64,000 nt of DNA from contig NZ_CP013854.1 of NCBI RefSeq assembly GCF_001698125.1, positions 1,054,001-1,118,000 of the forward strand, given 5' to 3'. The first letter of the stretch is position 1; the number at the start of each line of letters is the position of its first letter. The stretch is from Pseudonocardia sp. HH130630-07. Lineage in GTDB: Bacteria; Actinomycetota; Actinomycetes; Mycobacteriales; Pseudonocardiaceae. The translations under genes and the position numbers were made by a program. Shown in pieces: positions 26,742 to 36,570 of this stretch. The notes beneath the pieces are model-generated. The model searched no databases. It was not told the origin of the DNA and saw only the letters and a program-made list of their open reading frames with translations.

Positions 26742-27671
26742 TTATGCCGCGTCTCGGGTGAGGGCGGCGTTCTCGTAGTTGATCGGTGAGAGCCCGGCGG
26801 CGGCACTGTGTCGCCGCCGGTGGTTGTAGAAGCCGTAACACCAGTCGATGACCGCCGCCCGCGCCCTACTGATGGTGTCGAAGTCGTTGCGGGACAGCAC
26901 TTCCCACTCCAGGCTGGAGAAGAACGCCTCCGCCGCGGCATTGTCGAAACACGACCCGACCCGGCCCATCGACTGACGGATGTCGAGCCGCCGACACAGA
27001 GCGGTGAACGCGCCCGCGGTGTAGGTCGACCCGCGGTCGGTGTGGAAGATCACCCCGGCGATTCGGTCCGCCCCGCCGCGGGCCGCCACCGCCATCCGGA
27101 TCGCCGCACACGCCAGCTCGGCGTTCGGGTGCAGCCCCGTGGCCGCGCCGAGCAGCCGCCGCGAGTACAGGTCGATCACCGTGGCCAGATACAACTTCCC
27201 GGCCGCGGTGGGGATCTCGGTCATGTCCCCGACCCATCTGCGGTTCGGCTCGGCCGCAGTGAAACCCCGACGAAGCAGGTCCGGGAACTTCGGCGCCGTG
27301 CGGTCCTGGCGGGTCAGCCCGTTGTGCCGCTTGATCCGGCGGGCGACCAGGCCCTGGCGGCGCATCGAGTCCGCCACGGTCTTCTCCGACACCCGCCATC
27401 CGGCCTCACACAGGTCGGCGTGCAGACGGGGTGAGCCGTGTAGCCGCTGGGCGTCGTCGAACGCCACGGCCACGGCGGCGTCCAACGCGCAGCGGCGCTT
27501 CTCGGTCGCGGTGGCACCACCGTCGGAACGCGCGGCGCGGTCGAGCCACTTGTACAACCAGGAGATCGACACCCCCAACAGGGCGCAGGCCAGCGTGTGC
27601 GGCACCCGGTGGAAGGTCCTCTGGTCGGCGATGAAACGGGCCACGCTCACTTCGTCGCCTCCTTGACCCAC
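26742..27671 (-). CDS. IS3-family transposase orfB (DDE integrase core)
   Basis: 309 residues. HTH_21-type start (HTLACALLGVSISWLYKWLD), then an rve core: RRWVGDMTEIPT (Asp), VIFHTDRGSTYT (Asp) and FFSSLEWEV (Glu), ending with the typical YNHRRRHSAAAGLSPINYE. Intact; probably expressed as an orfAB fusion. Confidence 0.9.
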   Translation of the reverse strand: MGQGGDEVSVARFIADQRTFHRVPHTLACALLGVSISWLYKWLDRAARSDGGATATEKRRCALDAAVAVAFDDAQRLHGSPRLHADLCEAGWRVSEKTVADSMRRQGLVARRIKRHNGLTRQDRTAPKFPDLLRRGFTAAEPNRRWVGDMTEIPTAAGKLYLATVIDLYSRRLLGAATGLHPNAELACAAIRMAVAARGGADRIAGVIFHTDRGSTYTAGAFTALCRRLDIRQSMGRVGSCFDNAAAEAFFSSLEWEVLSRNDFDTISRARAAVIDWCYGFYNHRRRHSAAAGLSPINYENAALTRDAA

Positions 27672-27937
27672 AGGACCACGGATCGCTTGAGGACATCACG
27701 CTCCATCCGCAGCTCGGCGTTCTCCGCGCGCAGCCGCTTGAGCTCCTCGACGCCGCCGCGAGACAGGCCCTCGGTGTCCTCGCGGGCCTCTCGTGCACGG
27801 GCCACCCAGTTGCCCAGCGTGCCCTCGTTGACCCCCAGGTCACGGGCGACCTGGGCGATCGGCTTGCCCGTCTCCTCCACGACCCGGACCGCTCCGTCAC
27901 GGAACTCCCGGTCGTAGCGCTTCCGTACCTCTGGCAT
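27647..27937 (-). CDS. IS3-family transposase orfA (HTH)
   Basis: 96 residues: FRDGAVRVVEETGKPIAQVA and LGVNEGTLGNWVARAREA form the HTH_Tnp_1 domain, then a leucine-zipper-like coiled coil EELKRLRAENAELRMERDVL. It overlaps orfB by 25 bp, as needed for the usual -1 frameshift fusion. Confidence 0.88.
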   Translation of the reverse strand: MPEVRKRYDREFRDGAVRVVEETGKPIAQVARDLGVNEGTLGNWVARAREAREDTEGLSRGGVEELKRLRAENAELRMERDVLKRSVVLWVKEATK

Positions 27938-28042
27938 CGCTACCCCTTATAGCTGATGCCTCCCCGATCATGGGGGAACCGCACACCGAGACCGGTCTGA
28001 TCGACGGGATCGGTGAGCGTGGCGGCCGCGGCTGAGCACCGC

Positions 28043-28927
28043 TCACAGGACAAGCAGGCAGGTGGCCAACACCACCAGGTGCACGGCGTACTGGGTCCAC
28101 ATGAAGACTTGGTAGGGCCGACGAGCGGGCCGCGCGCCCTCCTGCGGGAGCAGCAGCTCAGCCACCAGCACAGTGGCGCCGGCCGCGGCAGCCAGCGCCG
28201 CGGGCACGAGCAGCGGGGCAACCAACGCCGCGGCTACGCCGAAGCCAATGGCCACCAGGACCGTGGCCCCCGCCGTTGCCCGCCGGGCGACGCGCATCCC
28301 AAACACGACCGGCCAGGTCCGGCGGCCCGCGACCCGATCGCCGACCACGTCGGACAAGTCCTTGCTGAGCCCCCCGCACGCCATCCAGCCCGACATGCTC
28401 AACGCTAGGACCACGACCTCAAGCGGGAGGGCCCCAACAGCCGCCACTCCGAGCGCGTACGTGCTCACGCCGAGGACGGCGACAGCTGACATGAAGGTGG
28501 AAACCCGGTTCTTCAGCGGCAGCGGCCCGAACGAGTAGGCGATGCCGGCCGCGAGGTAGGCGGTCACGGCGACAACCGCCGGCGGCCCGACCGACAGGGC
28601 GAACGGCACCGCGAGTCCCCCGGCGGCCGCGGCCAGGAGCGCGGCGTGGCGCTCATCGAGCCTGCCGGACGCAATCGGGCGGCGCGAACCGTTGGCGCGG
28701 TCTTCGACGACGTCAGCCACCCCGTTGGCCAAGTAGACGGCGAACGCCGACAGAAAGACCGCCGTGGCAGACGTAAGGACCGGCAGCAACTCGCGGATCC
28801 CGCCGATCGCGGTGCCGGCCAGCACGACGGCCGTGAAAAATCGCAGCAGGGACACAGCCTGCACCACCGGCCGCGACTCGACCAGGGCTGCGGCAAGCGT
28901 CTTCGTCAACTGTGACGAGCGGGACAT
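28043..28927 (-). CDS. UbiA-family prenyltransferase (SCO3242-like)
   Basis: About 294 residues if started at ATG 28927 (MSRSSQLTK); an ATG at 28942 is an alternative and the RBS is weak. It is an integral membrane protein with 7-9 hydrophobic helices. The first Asp-rich motif is NGVADVVEDRANGSRRPIAS (NxxxDxxxD, prenyl-diphosphate/Mg binding); the second is SKDLSDVVGDRVAGRRTWPV. UbiA enzymes move isoprenyl chains to aromatic or other acceptors at the membrane; the acceptor is unknown. Convergent with the broken LuxR-type gene; otherwise surrounded by IS elements. Confidence 0.85.
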   Translation of the reverse strand: MSRSSQLTKTLAAALVESRPVVQAVSLLRFFTAVVLAGTAIGGIRELLPVLTSATAVFLSAFAVYLANGVADVVEDRANGSRRPIASGRLDERHAALLAAAAGGLAVPFALSVGPPAVVAVTAYLAAGIAYSFGPLPLKNRVSTFMSAVAVLGVSTYALGVAAVGALPLEVVVLALSMSGWMACGGLSKDLSDVVGDRVAGRRTWPVVFGMRVARRATAGATVLVAIGFGVAAALVAPLLVPAALAAAAGATVLVAELLLPQEGARPARRPYQVFMWTQYAVHLVVLATCLLVL

Positions 28928-30364
28928 CGTTGCCCCACCCATCAAGTCCACGTGAACACCCCGTCGACGACGCTTCGTCACGTTCGCCACCTTGCAACAT
29001 TCCATGATGCGACGCATCACACAAACGTCACAGTCGGGCTACTACTTTCGTGTACACGAAAGACAGTCCGAATGACTAAAAACATCCGGTCACCAGCCCC
29101 GCACTTCTGGGCAATTGGCCAGGCCCTGCCAGCCACGCCGACTACGACTGCAACGCGCCCTGGAAGAACGGCACAATGCCGCCCTGATGTGCATCGCCCG
29201 ACGTCGGGCCTGTGCAAGGAACGGTGGTTCCGGCCCGACACGCCGGGCTCGGGTCCGGTGGGATGGGCACTGTGAGTGATGACATCGGACCTTGTGGGTT
29301 CAGCCAAGGATGAGACGGGTTCAGGGCGTCAGCTCTCGCCCGAGCAGGCCGCCGCGGCGGCGATGGTGGCCGACGCGCGAGCACGCGGCCTGGAGCTGAC
29401 CGGCCCGGATGGGCTGTTGAAGCTGTTCACCAAGAACGTTCTGGAGACTGCGCTCGGGGAGGAGATGACCGAGCACCTCGGGCATGCAAAGAACCGGGCC
29501 GACCCGGACCGGGAATCGACGAACAACCGGAACGGTCACCGGTCGAAGACGGTGATCTCCGATGCTGTCGGGGAGGTCGAGATCGAGGTACCGAGAGACC
29601 GCGACTCGACGTTCGAACCCCAGATCGTTCGGAAACGGCAACGGCGGTTGGGGGATGTCGATGAGATCGTGTTGTCGCTGTACGCGAAGGGTTTGACGAC
29701 CGGGGAGATCTCGGCGCATTTCTCGGAGATCTACGGGGCGTCGGTGTCGAAGGAGACCGTCTCACGGATCACCGACTCGGTGATCGCCGAGATGCAGGAA
29801 TGGGTGTCGCGGCCACTCGATGCGGTGTACGTCGCGGTCTTCGTGGACGCGATCATGGTGAAGGTCCGCGACGGGCAGGTCGCCAACCGGCCCGTCTACG
29901 CGGCGATCGGGGTCACCGTCGACGGCCGCAAGGACGTGCTGGGCCTGTGGGCCGGCTCCGGTGGTGAGGGCGCGAAGTTCTGGCTGGGGGTGCTGACCGA
30001 CCTGCGTAACCGCGGCATGCGGGACGTGTTCTTCCTGGTCTGCGACGGGTTGAAAGGCCTGCCCGAGGTGGTGGAGAACGTGTGGCCACAGACCATCGTG
30101 CAGACATGCATCGTGCACTTGATCAGGAACTCGTTCCGGTTGACGTCGCGGCGTGACACCGATGCGATCAAGCGAGGGATTCGGGCGATCTACACGGCCC
30201 CCACCGCCGACGCCGCTCTCGCTGCTCTCGATGACCTCGACGAGAAATGGGGTCGCACTTATCCGGCGATGATCCGGTTGTGGCGCAACGCCTGGACCGA
30301 GTTCGTTCCGTTCCTCGACTACGATGCCGAGATCCGTGCCGTGTTGTGTTCGACGAACGCGATC

Positions 30365-30603
30365 TGGGTGTTTAGATCAAGGAGTCGGTCAGGGCGTTGC
30401 TTCCCCGGCCGATGCTCGAGGCGGCCAGCCCTGACTCTGAACGCTATTGACGCCGTGAGGCTGTCTTCGATTCGAAGTGTCGGGCTGGCCGCGTGAGCGC
30501 AGGCCCGCGGTGCCTGGCTTGAAGAGAGCCTGCCTGACTCAACCCAGATCTGCCGACACCGCGGGCCTGCGCTGTCCACGATAGGCCACGCAGACGGGAA
30601 CAA
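30365..30603 (+). ncRNA. Candidate IS110 left-end bridge-RNA region
   Basis: 239 bases of non-coding left end precede the IS110 recombinase gene. They contain a perfect 16-bp inverted repeat (GCGCAGGCCCGCGGTG at 30497-30512, complement at 30557-30572) with a 44-base interval. IS110-group elements encode a structured bridge RNA upstream of the recombinase that pairs with target and donor DNA. Position and structure fit; pairing loops were not defined. Confidence 0.4.
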
Positions 30604-31677
30604 GTGTTGACGCACGAACACGGTGTCGCGGGGATCGATCCTCACAAGAATACGGCTACCATCGCAGTCCTCGATCATCGAGGCGGCGTGGTCGACAACA
30701 AGTCCTTCTCCATCACCAAGGGCGGTATCGATGAGCTGCTGACGTTCCTGCTCGGTGTCGAGCTGACGATCGACCGGATCGGCATCGAAGGATCGGGATT
30801 TCTCGGCCAGCCGCTGGTCCTCGCGCTCGCGGCCGCGGGTTACGACGTGCGCGAAGTCCAAGCCAACCGCACCGCGGAGCGGCGTAAGCGTCGTCGTCGG
30901 GCCAAGACCGACGCCGAGGACGCGGAGGCCATCGCCCGAGAGGCCCTCAGCGACCCCGAGCTGCCTCCGGCCGGGAAGCACACCGCGCCCAGCCCGACAT
31001 GGCAGACGCTCACGGTGATCCGCGACTGGCGTGAATCTCTTGTCCTGCAGCGTGTTCGGCTGCTCACCGAGTCCGAAGCAGTACTCGTCACGCTCCCCGT
31101 CGCCATCCGCGCCACGTTGCCCTCGACCAGCCGCGTTCTCCCGCAGCTCCAGTCCCTGGTCGACGGCGTCGCGAACCCCGATCTGCTCAGCCCAGCCGAG
31201 CGGCTCAAGCTCGACCGGCTCGCGGCCAGCCTGAACGACATCATCACCCTGACGGCGCGGATCAAGGAACTCGACCGACAGATTCCCGCCCTCCTCAGCG
31301 ACCTTGGCTGCACCCTCACAGAGGTCCGCGGTGTCGGCGTGGTCACAGCCATGGATCTTCTGGTCGAGATCGGCGATCCGTGCCGGTTCACGACCGAGGC
31401 CCAGTTTGCACGCTGGTGCGGAATCGCGCCCGTCGCCCTCTCGTCGGGTGAAGGTCACGGGCCGGCCCGTCGGCACCGACTCGACCTCGGCGGCAATCGA
31501 GCTGTCAACTCTGTTCTGCACATCGTGCACGTCACGCAAGTCCGATGCCACCCGCCGGCGAAAGAGTACATGGCGAAACGGGTCACCGACAACAAGACAA
31601 AACGTGAGGCTCGGCGAAGCCACAAGCGGCAGCTCGCGAACATCATCATCAGACTCGAATCCGCGAGTAGGCTATGA
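30604..31677 (+). CDS. IS110-family transposase (DEDD recombinase)
   Basis: 357 residues from GTG 30604. N-terminal RuvC-like DEDD domain: GIDPHKNTATIAVLD (Asp), RIGIEGSGF (Glu) and AKTDAEDAEAIAREAL (Asp, Asp). C-terminal IS116/IS110/IS902 domain: VRGVGVVTAMDLLVEIGDP, then APVALSSGEGHGPARR with the candidate catalytic Ser. Intact. It is inserted in, and interrupts, the IS256 transposase gene; IS110 enzymes usually leave no long target duplication. Confidence 0.9.
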   Translation: MLTHEHGVAGIDPHKNTATIAVLDHRGGVVDNKSFSITKGGIDELLTFLLGVELTIDRIGIEGSGFLGQPLVLALAAAGYDVREVQANRTAERRKRRRRAKTDAEDAEAIAREALSDPELPPAGKHTAPSPTWQTLTVIRDWRESLVLQRVRLLTESEAVLVTLPVAIRATLPSTSRVLPQLQSLVDGVANPDLLSPAERLKLDRLAASLNDIITLTARIKELDRQIPALLSDLGCTLTEVRGVGVVTAMDLLVEIGDPCRFTTEAQFARWCGIAPVALSSGEGHGPARRHRLDLGGNRAVNSVLHIVHVTQVRCHPPAKEYMAKRVTDNKTKREARRSHKRQLANIIIRLESASRL

Positions 31678-31800
31678 GCTGATCTTGGTCGGCCAAAGTT
31701 GATGTTGCTTGGGTCGGGAGTGGGGTGGTGGGCAAGCGGGCGGCCCGAGTGTCGCCTCGGGTGGCGGGTTCCTGTGCTGGTCGGGGCCGGTGCGGCCGGG

Positions 31801-33275
31801 TCAGGACGGAGCGGGCAGGGCGCGGACGCGGGCGAGGACCTCGGCGAGTAGGTGCTCGCCGGGTGGTAGGCGCAGGGTGAGGCCGCGGGCGTGGCGCACG
31901 AGGCGGGCGGGGATGGTGATCAGCCGCCGGCGCAGGGTGGCGATCATGGCCTGGCCGCCGCGGACGCCGTGCCCGACCAGGCGCCCGTCGCGGGTGCGGG
32001 CGGTGAGGTGGTGCAGCCACCCGCTGGTGGTGGCGGCCAGGAGTGCGCCCCACATCCAGGCTCGGTTCACCGCGAGGTGTCCGGAGGGGAGGTGGCGCAG
32101 CGCGGCGCCGTGCTTGGTGTCGCGGAACAGGTTCTCCACCTTCGTGCGGTGGCGGTACCAGTACTCGGCCTGCGCGGCTGCGGCAGGTGTGGAGACGTCG
32201 AGGTTGGTCACGATGAACGAGTAGGCGAACACCCCGTCGACCTTGGCCACCGTAGCGAGGTCGTCGAGCGGGAGCGCCCGCTGGGCGGGGTGCAGGGTGC
32301 GTCGGCGCCGCGCTCGCGGGTCACCGGAGACCTGGCCGTGGTCCAGGTCGAGCCGGACCCGACGGATCAGCAGCTGGGTCGCTGCGGGCCACCAGTTCGG
32401 GCAATAGTCGGCCACCGCGACCTGCGCGCCGGTCATGTCGATCGCGTCGGTCCACCCGTCGGCCGCGACGCCGTCGAGGATGCGCCACAGCGGCGCGATG
32501 CGTCGGGCGCCGATGGCGAACTCCACGCCGACGAACAGGGCTGCGCGGGCGAGCTGCCCGGCGAAGTAGCCCGCGTCCGCACGCACGCGGACTCGCCCCG
32601 CCCGCGCCTGCGCGGGGAGCGCGGCCAGCGCCCGGTGGAACAGCTCGGCGCTGGTGGCGCGGGGGTCATCCCGGCCCGAACCGAGGTCAGCGGCCAGCAC
32701 CACCGCGGTGTCGGCCCAGGTCGCGACGTGCGGGCGGGCGACCCGCTGGCCTTGGTGGTTGAACGCCACGCCCTGCTTGAGCCGGCCGTAAACCTCGACA
32801 TCGGTGGTGTCCAGATCGATCGTCACGTCCGCCGTCAGCTGCTCGGCCCGGTCCGGGTCGACCTGGGCGAGCAGGTCCAGCGCGGTGGTGTGCACGTCAC
32901 CGAGCCCCCGGTCTCCACCGCCGCCCACTGCCCCTCGATGAACTTGCGCGCGAGCCCGGCGGCGGTCGTGGACGCCAACCCCGGCACCGGCGTGAGTGCC
33001 TGCCCGGCGGTGTCGGCGCGGTGCCGGTCCAGCCCGACCAGGAAGTCCTCCCCGCACAGCTGCGCCGCCGACATGCCGACCAGCATCTGCCCGGCGCTGC
33101 ACCCGCGGTCGCGGTCCTTGATGGGCCCGACCGCGGCGTCGAGCTTGTCGATGATCCCGAGCCGGTCGATCAGCTCGGTCACCGCGGCCAGCCCGGAGAA
33201 CCTGGTCAGCGCCGCGTCCGGCGCGCCGAGACGCACCCGCGCACACCGCGGGCGTCGCTTGCGTACTGTTCGCAC
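31801..33275 (-). pseudogene. IS1380-family transposase, frameshifted
   Basis: The N-terminal frame (33275 down to about 32930) encodes GLAAVTELIDRLGIIDKLDA and GQMLVGMSAAQLCGEDFLVG up to FIEGQWAAVETGG. The reading then moves to another frame: TTALDLLAQVDPDRAEQLTA, VTIDLDTTDVEVYG (first Asp), RVRVRADAGYFAGQLARAAL (second Asp), EYWYRHRTKVENLFRDTKHG (Glu) and on to 31801. The two frames together make a full IS1380 DDE transposase of about 490 residues broken by one frameshift near 32900-32930. Nested within the IS256 element next to the IS110. Confidence 0.82.
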
Positions 33276-33948
33276 CTGATAGGTGTCCTCTCAACCCGCA
33301 ATGTCGTGTCGTCGCAAACACGATCATCGCAGGTCAGCGGGCACCTATCGCCATCTCCCCAGTCCGGCCACCAGCGCAACTCGCGGATTCGGGTCAGACA
33401 CATGTGGACCGACGCAAGACGCTCCACGGCGACCACACCGACCAGCTCCGCAGCTGCTGCTTGACAAGAGAGCTTCGAATCACTCAACGCCCGCTACCGC
33501 CGAGCGGTACGGGCGCGAGGGCATTTCCCCAGCGAGGCGGCCGCGTTGAAATGCCTGTACCTTGTGACCCGCAGCCTCGACCCGACCGGGCGAGGCCGCG
33601 CACGGTGGACGATCCGATGGAAGCCGGTGATCAACGCCTTCGCGATCACGTTCAGTGACCGCTGGCCGTCCGCCGAGCACTACTGACCAACAACGCCGGA
33701 ACCACCGTTCCTGTTACAGACCCGAACCGTGACCTGAAAGGGCACTGAGCAGCGCAAACGACGCGCCGCACGGACTCATCAACTGGGGAAGTTCAGAGAG
33801 CGAGACTGGCCCACTTCAGGGTTCTGGCGCACTTTGCGTGATCAGGGGCGGCGTGGCTCCGTGCTTCTGACCGGACCTTGGAGCAAGATCACTCGGATGT
33901 GATCTTGGTCGGCTGCTGCCGCACCTCGCGTCGCTGGCGATCGAGGGC

Positions 33949-34515
33949 TTGGTCGAGATTGGTGCCGGAGTGGTCCTGCACGCTCGGCTCCGCAGCGAGG
34001 AAGCGGCGTGCACGAGGTGCAAGAACACGTCGAGACGGGTGCACAGCCGGTACCAGCGGCGCCTGTCCGACACGCCGATCGGGGGCCGGCCGGTGGAGCT
34101 GCGCCTGCAGATCCGGCGGTTCTTCTGCGACAACACCGCCTGCGCGGCGCGGACATTCGCCGAGCAACCCGACGAACTCACCATGGCACGGGCACGGCGG
34201 ACGTCGTTGCTGGCGCGGACGCTGACGGCGGTCGCGGTCGCGCTGGCAGGACGTGCCGGAGTCCGGCTCGCGGCCCGCCTGGGGTTCACGACCAGTCGCG
34301 ACAGCCTGCTGCGGATACTGCGCGGCCTGAACGACCCGCAGGCCGTGGCGTTGCCCGTGCTCGGAGTGGACGACTTCGCGCTCCGCCGCGGCCATGTCTA
34401 CGGAACCGTCGTGGTCGACATGACCACGGGCCGACCGGTCGATCTACTCCCGGACCGGGAGGCCACGACGTTCGCCGACTGGCTCTGTCGTCGGTTCGTG
34501 AAACCTGACCCCGCG
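33949..34515 (+). pseudogene. ISL3-family transposase, N-terminal fragment
   Basis: In-frame signal extends slightly upstream ([19 protein letters not shown]), so the true start is near 33905. The ISL3 zinc-finger [20 protein letters not shown] with a later [11 protein letters not shown], then the HTH and the first catalytic Asp segment [20 protein letters not shown] are present. The frame loses family resemblance at about 34500, where an IS21 element begins, so the second Asp and Glu are gone. Confidence 0.82.
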
Positions 34516-34558
34516 CGGGTATCGGGAATCTTGACCCCCTCCCGCCAGGCTGCGGGAG

Positions 34559-35842
34559 GTGATCACGGTGGAGGACTGGGCAGAGATCCGGCGGTTGCAC
34601 CGAGCCGAGGGATTACCGATCAAGGAGATCGCCCGGCAGCTCGGCCTGGCCCGGAACACGGTGCGGGCGGCGTTGCGCAGCGATCGCCCGCCGACCTATC
34701 AGCGGCCATCGCGGGGCTCGGTCGTCGATCCCTACGAGCCGGCGATCCGGGCGTTGCTGGCGACGTGGCCGCGGATGCCCGGCCCGGTGATCGCCCAGCG
34801 GATCGACTGGCCCTACTCCGAGGGGCCGTTGAAGAAGCGACTGGCGAAGATCCGGCCTGAATACGTCGGGGTCGACCCGGTCAGCCGCACCTCCTATCGG
34901 CCGGGGGAGCTCGCGCAGTGCGATCTGTGGTTCCCGGCAACGAAGATCCCAGTCGGCGCCGGGCAGGCGCGGATCCTGCCAGTGCTGGTGATGGCGCTGG
35001 GCTACTCGCGGTTCCTATCGGCCACGGTGCTGCCCTCACGCCAGACCGGGGACCTGCTCTCGGGCATGTGGCAACTGATCACCGGACTCGGCCGGGTTCC
35101 CAGGACTCTGGTCTGGGATCGTGAGGCCGGGATCGCGATCAAGGGCCGGGTCAACGCCCCGGTCGCCGGATTCGTCGGCACCTTGGCGACCCGGATCCAG
35201 CTCGCCCCGCCGAGGGACCCGGAGTTCAAGGGCATCGTCGAGCGCGCCAACGGCTATCTGGAGACCTCGTTCCTGCCCGGGCGCTCGTTCACCTCGCCCG
35301 AGGACTTCACCGCTCAGCTCGACGGGTGGTTGGTCCGGGCGAACCAGCGCACGGTCCGCTCGATCGCCGGTCGTCCCGCCGAGTTGTTGGCCGCCGACCA
35401 CGCCGCGATGACTGTGCTGCCCCCGGTCGATCCTGGGACAGGCCTGCGTCATCGGACCCGGCTGGCACGTGATCACTACGTCCGGGTCGACACCTGTGAC
35501 TACTCGGTGGACCCGCGGGTGATCGGCCGGTTCGTCGACACCTACGCCTCCCTGTCGACGGTGACCGTGGTCTGCGACGAGGAGATCGTGGCCCGCCACA
35601 GCCGGTCCTGGGCACAGCGGGTGGTAGTCAACGACCCGGCCCATCTGGCCACGGCGCAGGCGCTGCGGCGCGAGTTCGCCGCCCGACGCGAGGCCGGCGC
35701 CCGCGCGGCTCGTCAGCATGCCGACGGCCACACCGTGGTCCTGCGGGCGCTGCCGGACTACGACGCCCTGTTCGGCGTCGACTTCGACCCCACACCCGAC
35801 CTCGACCCGAATCCTGACACTGCGGAGGCGACACCGTCATGA
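34559..35842 (+). CDS. istA: IS21-family transposase IstA
   Basis: 427 residues. N-terminal [23 protein letters not shown], then an rve DDE core: [18 protein letters not shown] (Asp), [13 protein letters not shown] (Asp) and [19 protein letters not shown] (Glu), followed by an IstA C-terminal beta-domain ([18 protein letters not shown]). Its stop overlaps the istB start (ATGA at 35839-35842). Gene intact, but its partner is interrupted, so transposition would need the restart noted under istB. Confidence 0.92.
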   Translation: MITVEDWAEIRRLHRAEGLPIKEIARQLGLARNTVRAALRSDRPPTYQRPSRGSVVDPYEPAIRALLATWPRMPGPVIAQRIDWPYSEGPLKKRLAKIRPEYVGVDPVSRTSYRPGELAQCDLWFPATKIPVGAGQARILPVLVMALGYSRFLSATVLPSRQTGDLLSGMWQLITGLGRVPRTLVWDREAGIAIKGRVNAPVAGFVGTLATRIQLAPPRDPEFKGIVERANGYLETSFLPGRSFTSPEDFTAQLDGWLVRANQRTVRSIAGRPAELLAADHAAMTVLPPVDPGTGLRHRTRLARDHYVRVDTCDYSVDPRVIGRFVDTYASLSTVTVVCDEEIVARHSRSWAQRVVVNDPAHLATAQALRREFAARREAGARAARQHADGHTVVLRALPDYDALFGVDFDPTPDLDPNPDTAEATPS

Positions 35843-35958
35843 GCCCGACCAGCGCTACTGCCGGCACGAATGGGACCCGCACCACCGCGACTAAGAGGTC
35901 GTTGCAGAAGTCCGGGAGCGGGTGCTGGGGGTGCGAGGAGCGGTGGGAGCATCGCAGC

Positions 35959-36552
35959 ATGGCGAGGCCTCGGGTGACGACGAAGACGAAGATCTTCCGG
36001 ATCGAGATCGTGTTGGTCGATGTCGAGCCGACCGTGCGACGGGTGGTCGAGGTTCCGGGTGAGGCCAGCCTCGCGGTCCTGCACGAGGTCGTGCAGGACG
36101 CGATGGGCTGGACCAACTCCCACCTGCACGAATTCGAGATCGACGGTGTCCGCTACGGGCTGCCTGATCCGGATTGGGACACCGGCACGCTCGACGAGGC
36201 CAAGACGAAGTTGTTCCGGGTGCTGGCTGCCGGTGATGACGCCGGCTACGTCTACGACTTCGGCGACAACTGGCACCACGTTTTGGTCGTCGACGCGGTC
36301 ACCATCCCAGAGCCTGGGGTGCGGTACCCACGCTGTGTCGAGGGTCAGGGTGCGTGTCCGCCCGAGGATGTGGGCGGGGTGTTCGGCTACTCGGAGTTCG
36401 TCGACGCGCTCGCCGATCCCGATCATGCTGAGCACGCCGAGCGGGTCGAGTGGTGGGGCTCGGACCGGTTCGACCCACACCACTTCGACCTCGTCGCCAC
36501 CGACCGAGCGCTGGAGCGTTTGGCCGGGGCGAGCGCGACGGCGCGGTCCTGA
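35959..36552 (+). CDS. Plasmid pRiA4b ORF-3 family protein (IS passenger)
   Basis: 197 residues starting MARPRVTTKTK at ATG 35959. The conserved family segments are present: FRIEIVLVDVEPTVRRVVEV, LAVLHEVVQDAMGWTNSHLH, YVYDFGDNWHHVLVVD and YPRCVEGQGACPPEDVGG. The fold is known from IS1096/TnpR-associated and plasmid proteins; function unresolved. It lies inside the IS5-type ends and faces the transposase tail to tail (18-bp gap), so it travels with the element. Confidence 0.87.
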   Translation: MARPRVTTKTKIFRIEIVLVDVEPTVRRVVEVPGEASLAVLHEVVQDAMGWTNSHLHEFEIDGVRYGLPDPDWDTGTLDEAKTKLFRVLAAGDDAGYVYDFGDNWHHVLVVDAVTIPEPGVRYPRCVEGQGACPPEDVGGVFGYSEFVDALADPDHAEHAERVEWWGSDRFDPHHFDLVATDRALERLAGASATARS

Positions 36553-36570
36553 TCCACCGCGAGGGGTCGT

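Larger units (their letters stand above)
26713..27983 (-). mobile_element. IS3-family element, complete copy (1271 bp)
   Basis: Imperfect inverted ends begin TGCGGTTCCCCC on both sides and are flanked by the 3-bp repeat CAC (26710-26712 and 27984-27986). It encodes orfA and orfB in overlapping frames and interrupts the LuxR-type gene. A 3'-truncated second copy lies at 40287-41191. Confidence 0.92.
25584..28035 (+). pseudogene. LuxR-type HTH regulator split in three by two IS elements
   Basis: Exon-like pieces are 25584-25620, 26565-26712 and 27987-28035. Removing IS5 copy B with one CTAG and the IS3 element with one CAC restores an uninterrupted 77-codon frame starting MAVTTVDLATELEVLALL (RBS GCAGGAGG) and continuing TNYQIARRLGITEGTVKRHL and NIYRKLDAVSRINAI, a GerE/LuxR C-terminal helix-turn-helix. 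The intact protein would be a stand-alone HTH without receiver or sensor domain. It ends 7 bp from the convergent UbiA gene. No piece is functional now. Confidence 0.88.
29276..33686 (+). pseudogene. IS256-family mutator-type transposase in two pieces
   Basis: N-terminal piece 29276-30364 (about 363 residues) has the family pattern: LGHAKNRAD, NRNGHRSKTVISDAVGEVEI, PLDAVYVAVFVDAIMVKVRD (first Asp) and FFLVCDGLKGLPEVVENVWP (second Asp), ending LCSTNAI. The C-terminal piece resumes at 33477 with ESLNARYRRAVRARGHFPSE (Glu) and finishes with FAITFSDRWPSAEHY and TGA at 33684-33686. The two halves join at exactly the family's invariant STNAIESLN motif, proving interruption rather than two elements. 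Inactive. Confidence 0.92.
29207..33722 (+). mobile_element. IS256-family element, split by about 3.1 kb of nested insertions
   Basis: Matching terminal repeats at the far ends share AGGAACGGTGGTTCCGG (left about 29217-29233; right complement about 33696-33712). Subtracting the foreign block 30365-33476 leaves about 1.4 kb, a normal IS256 length. Confidence 0.85.
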
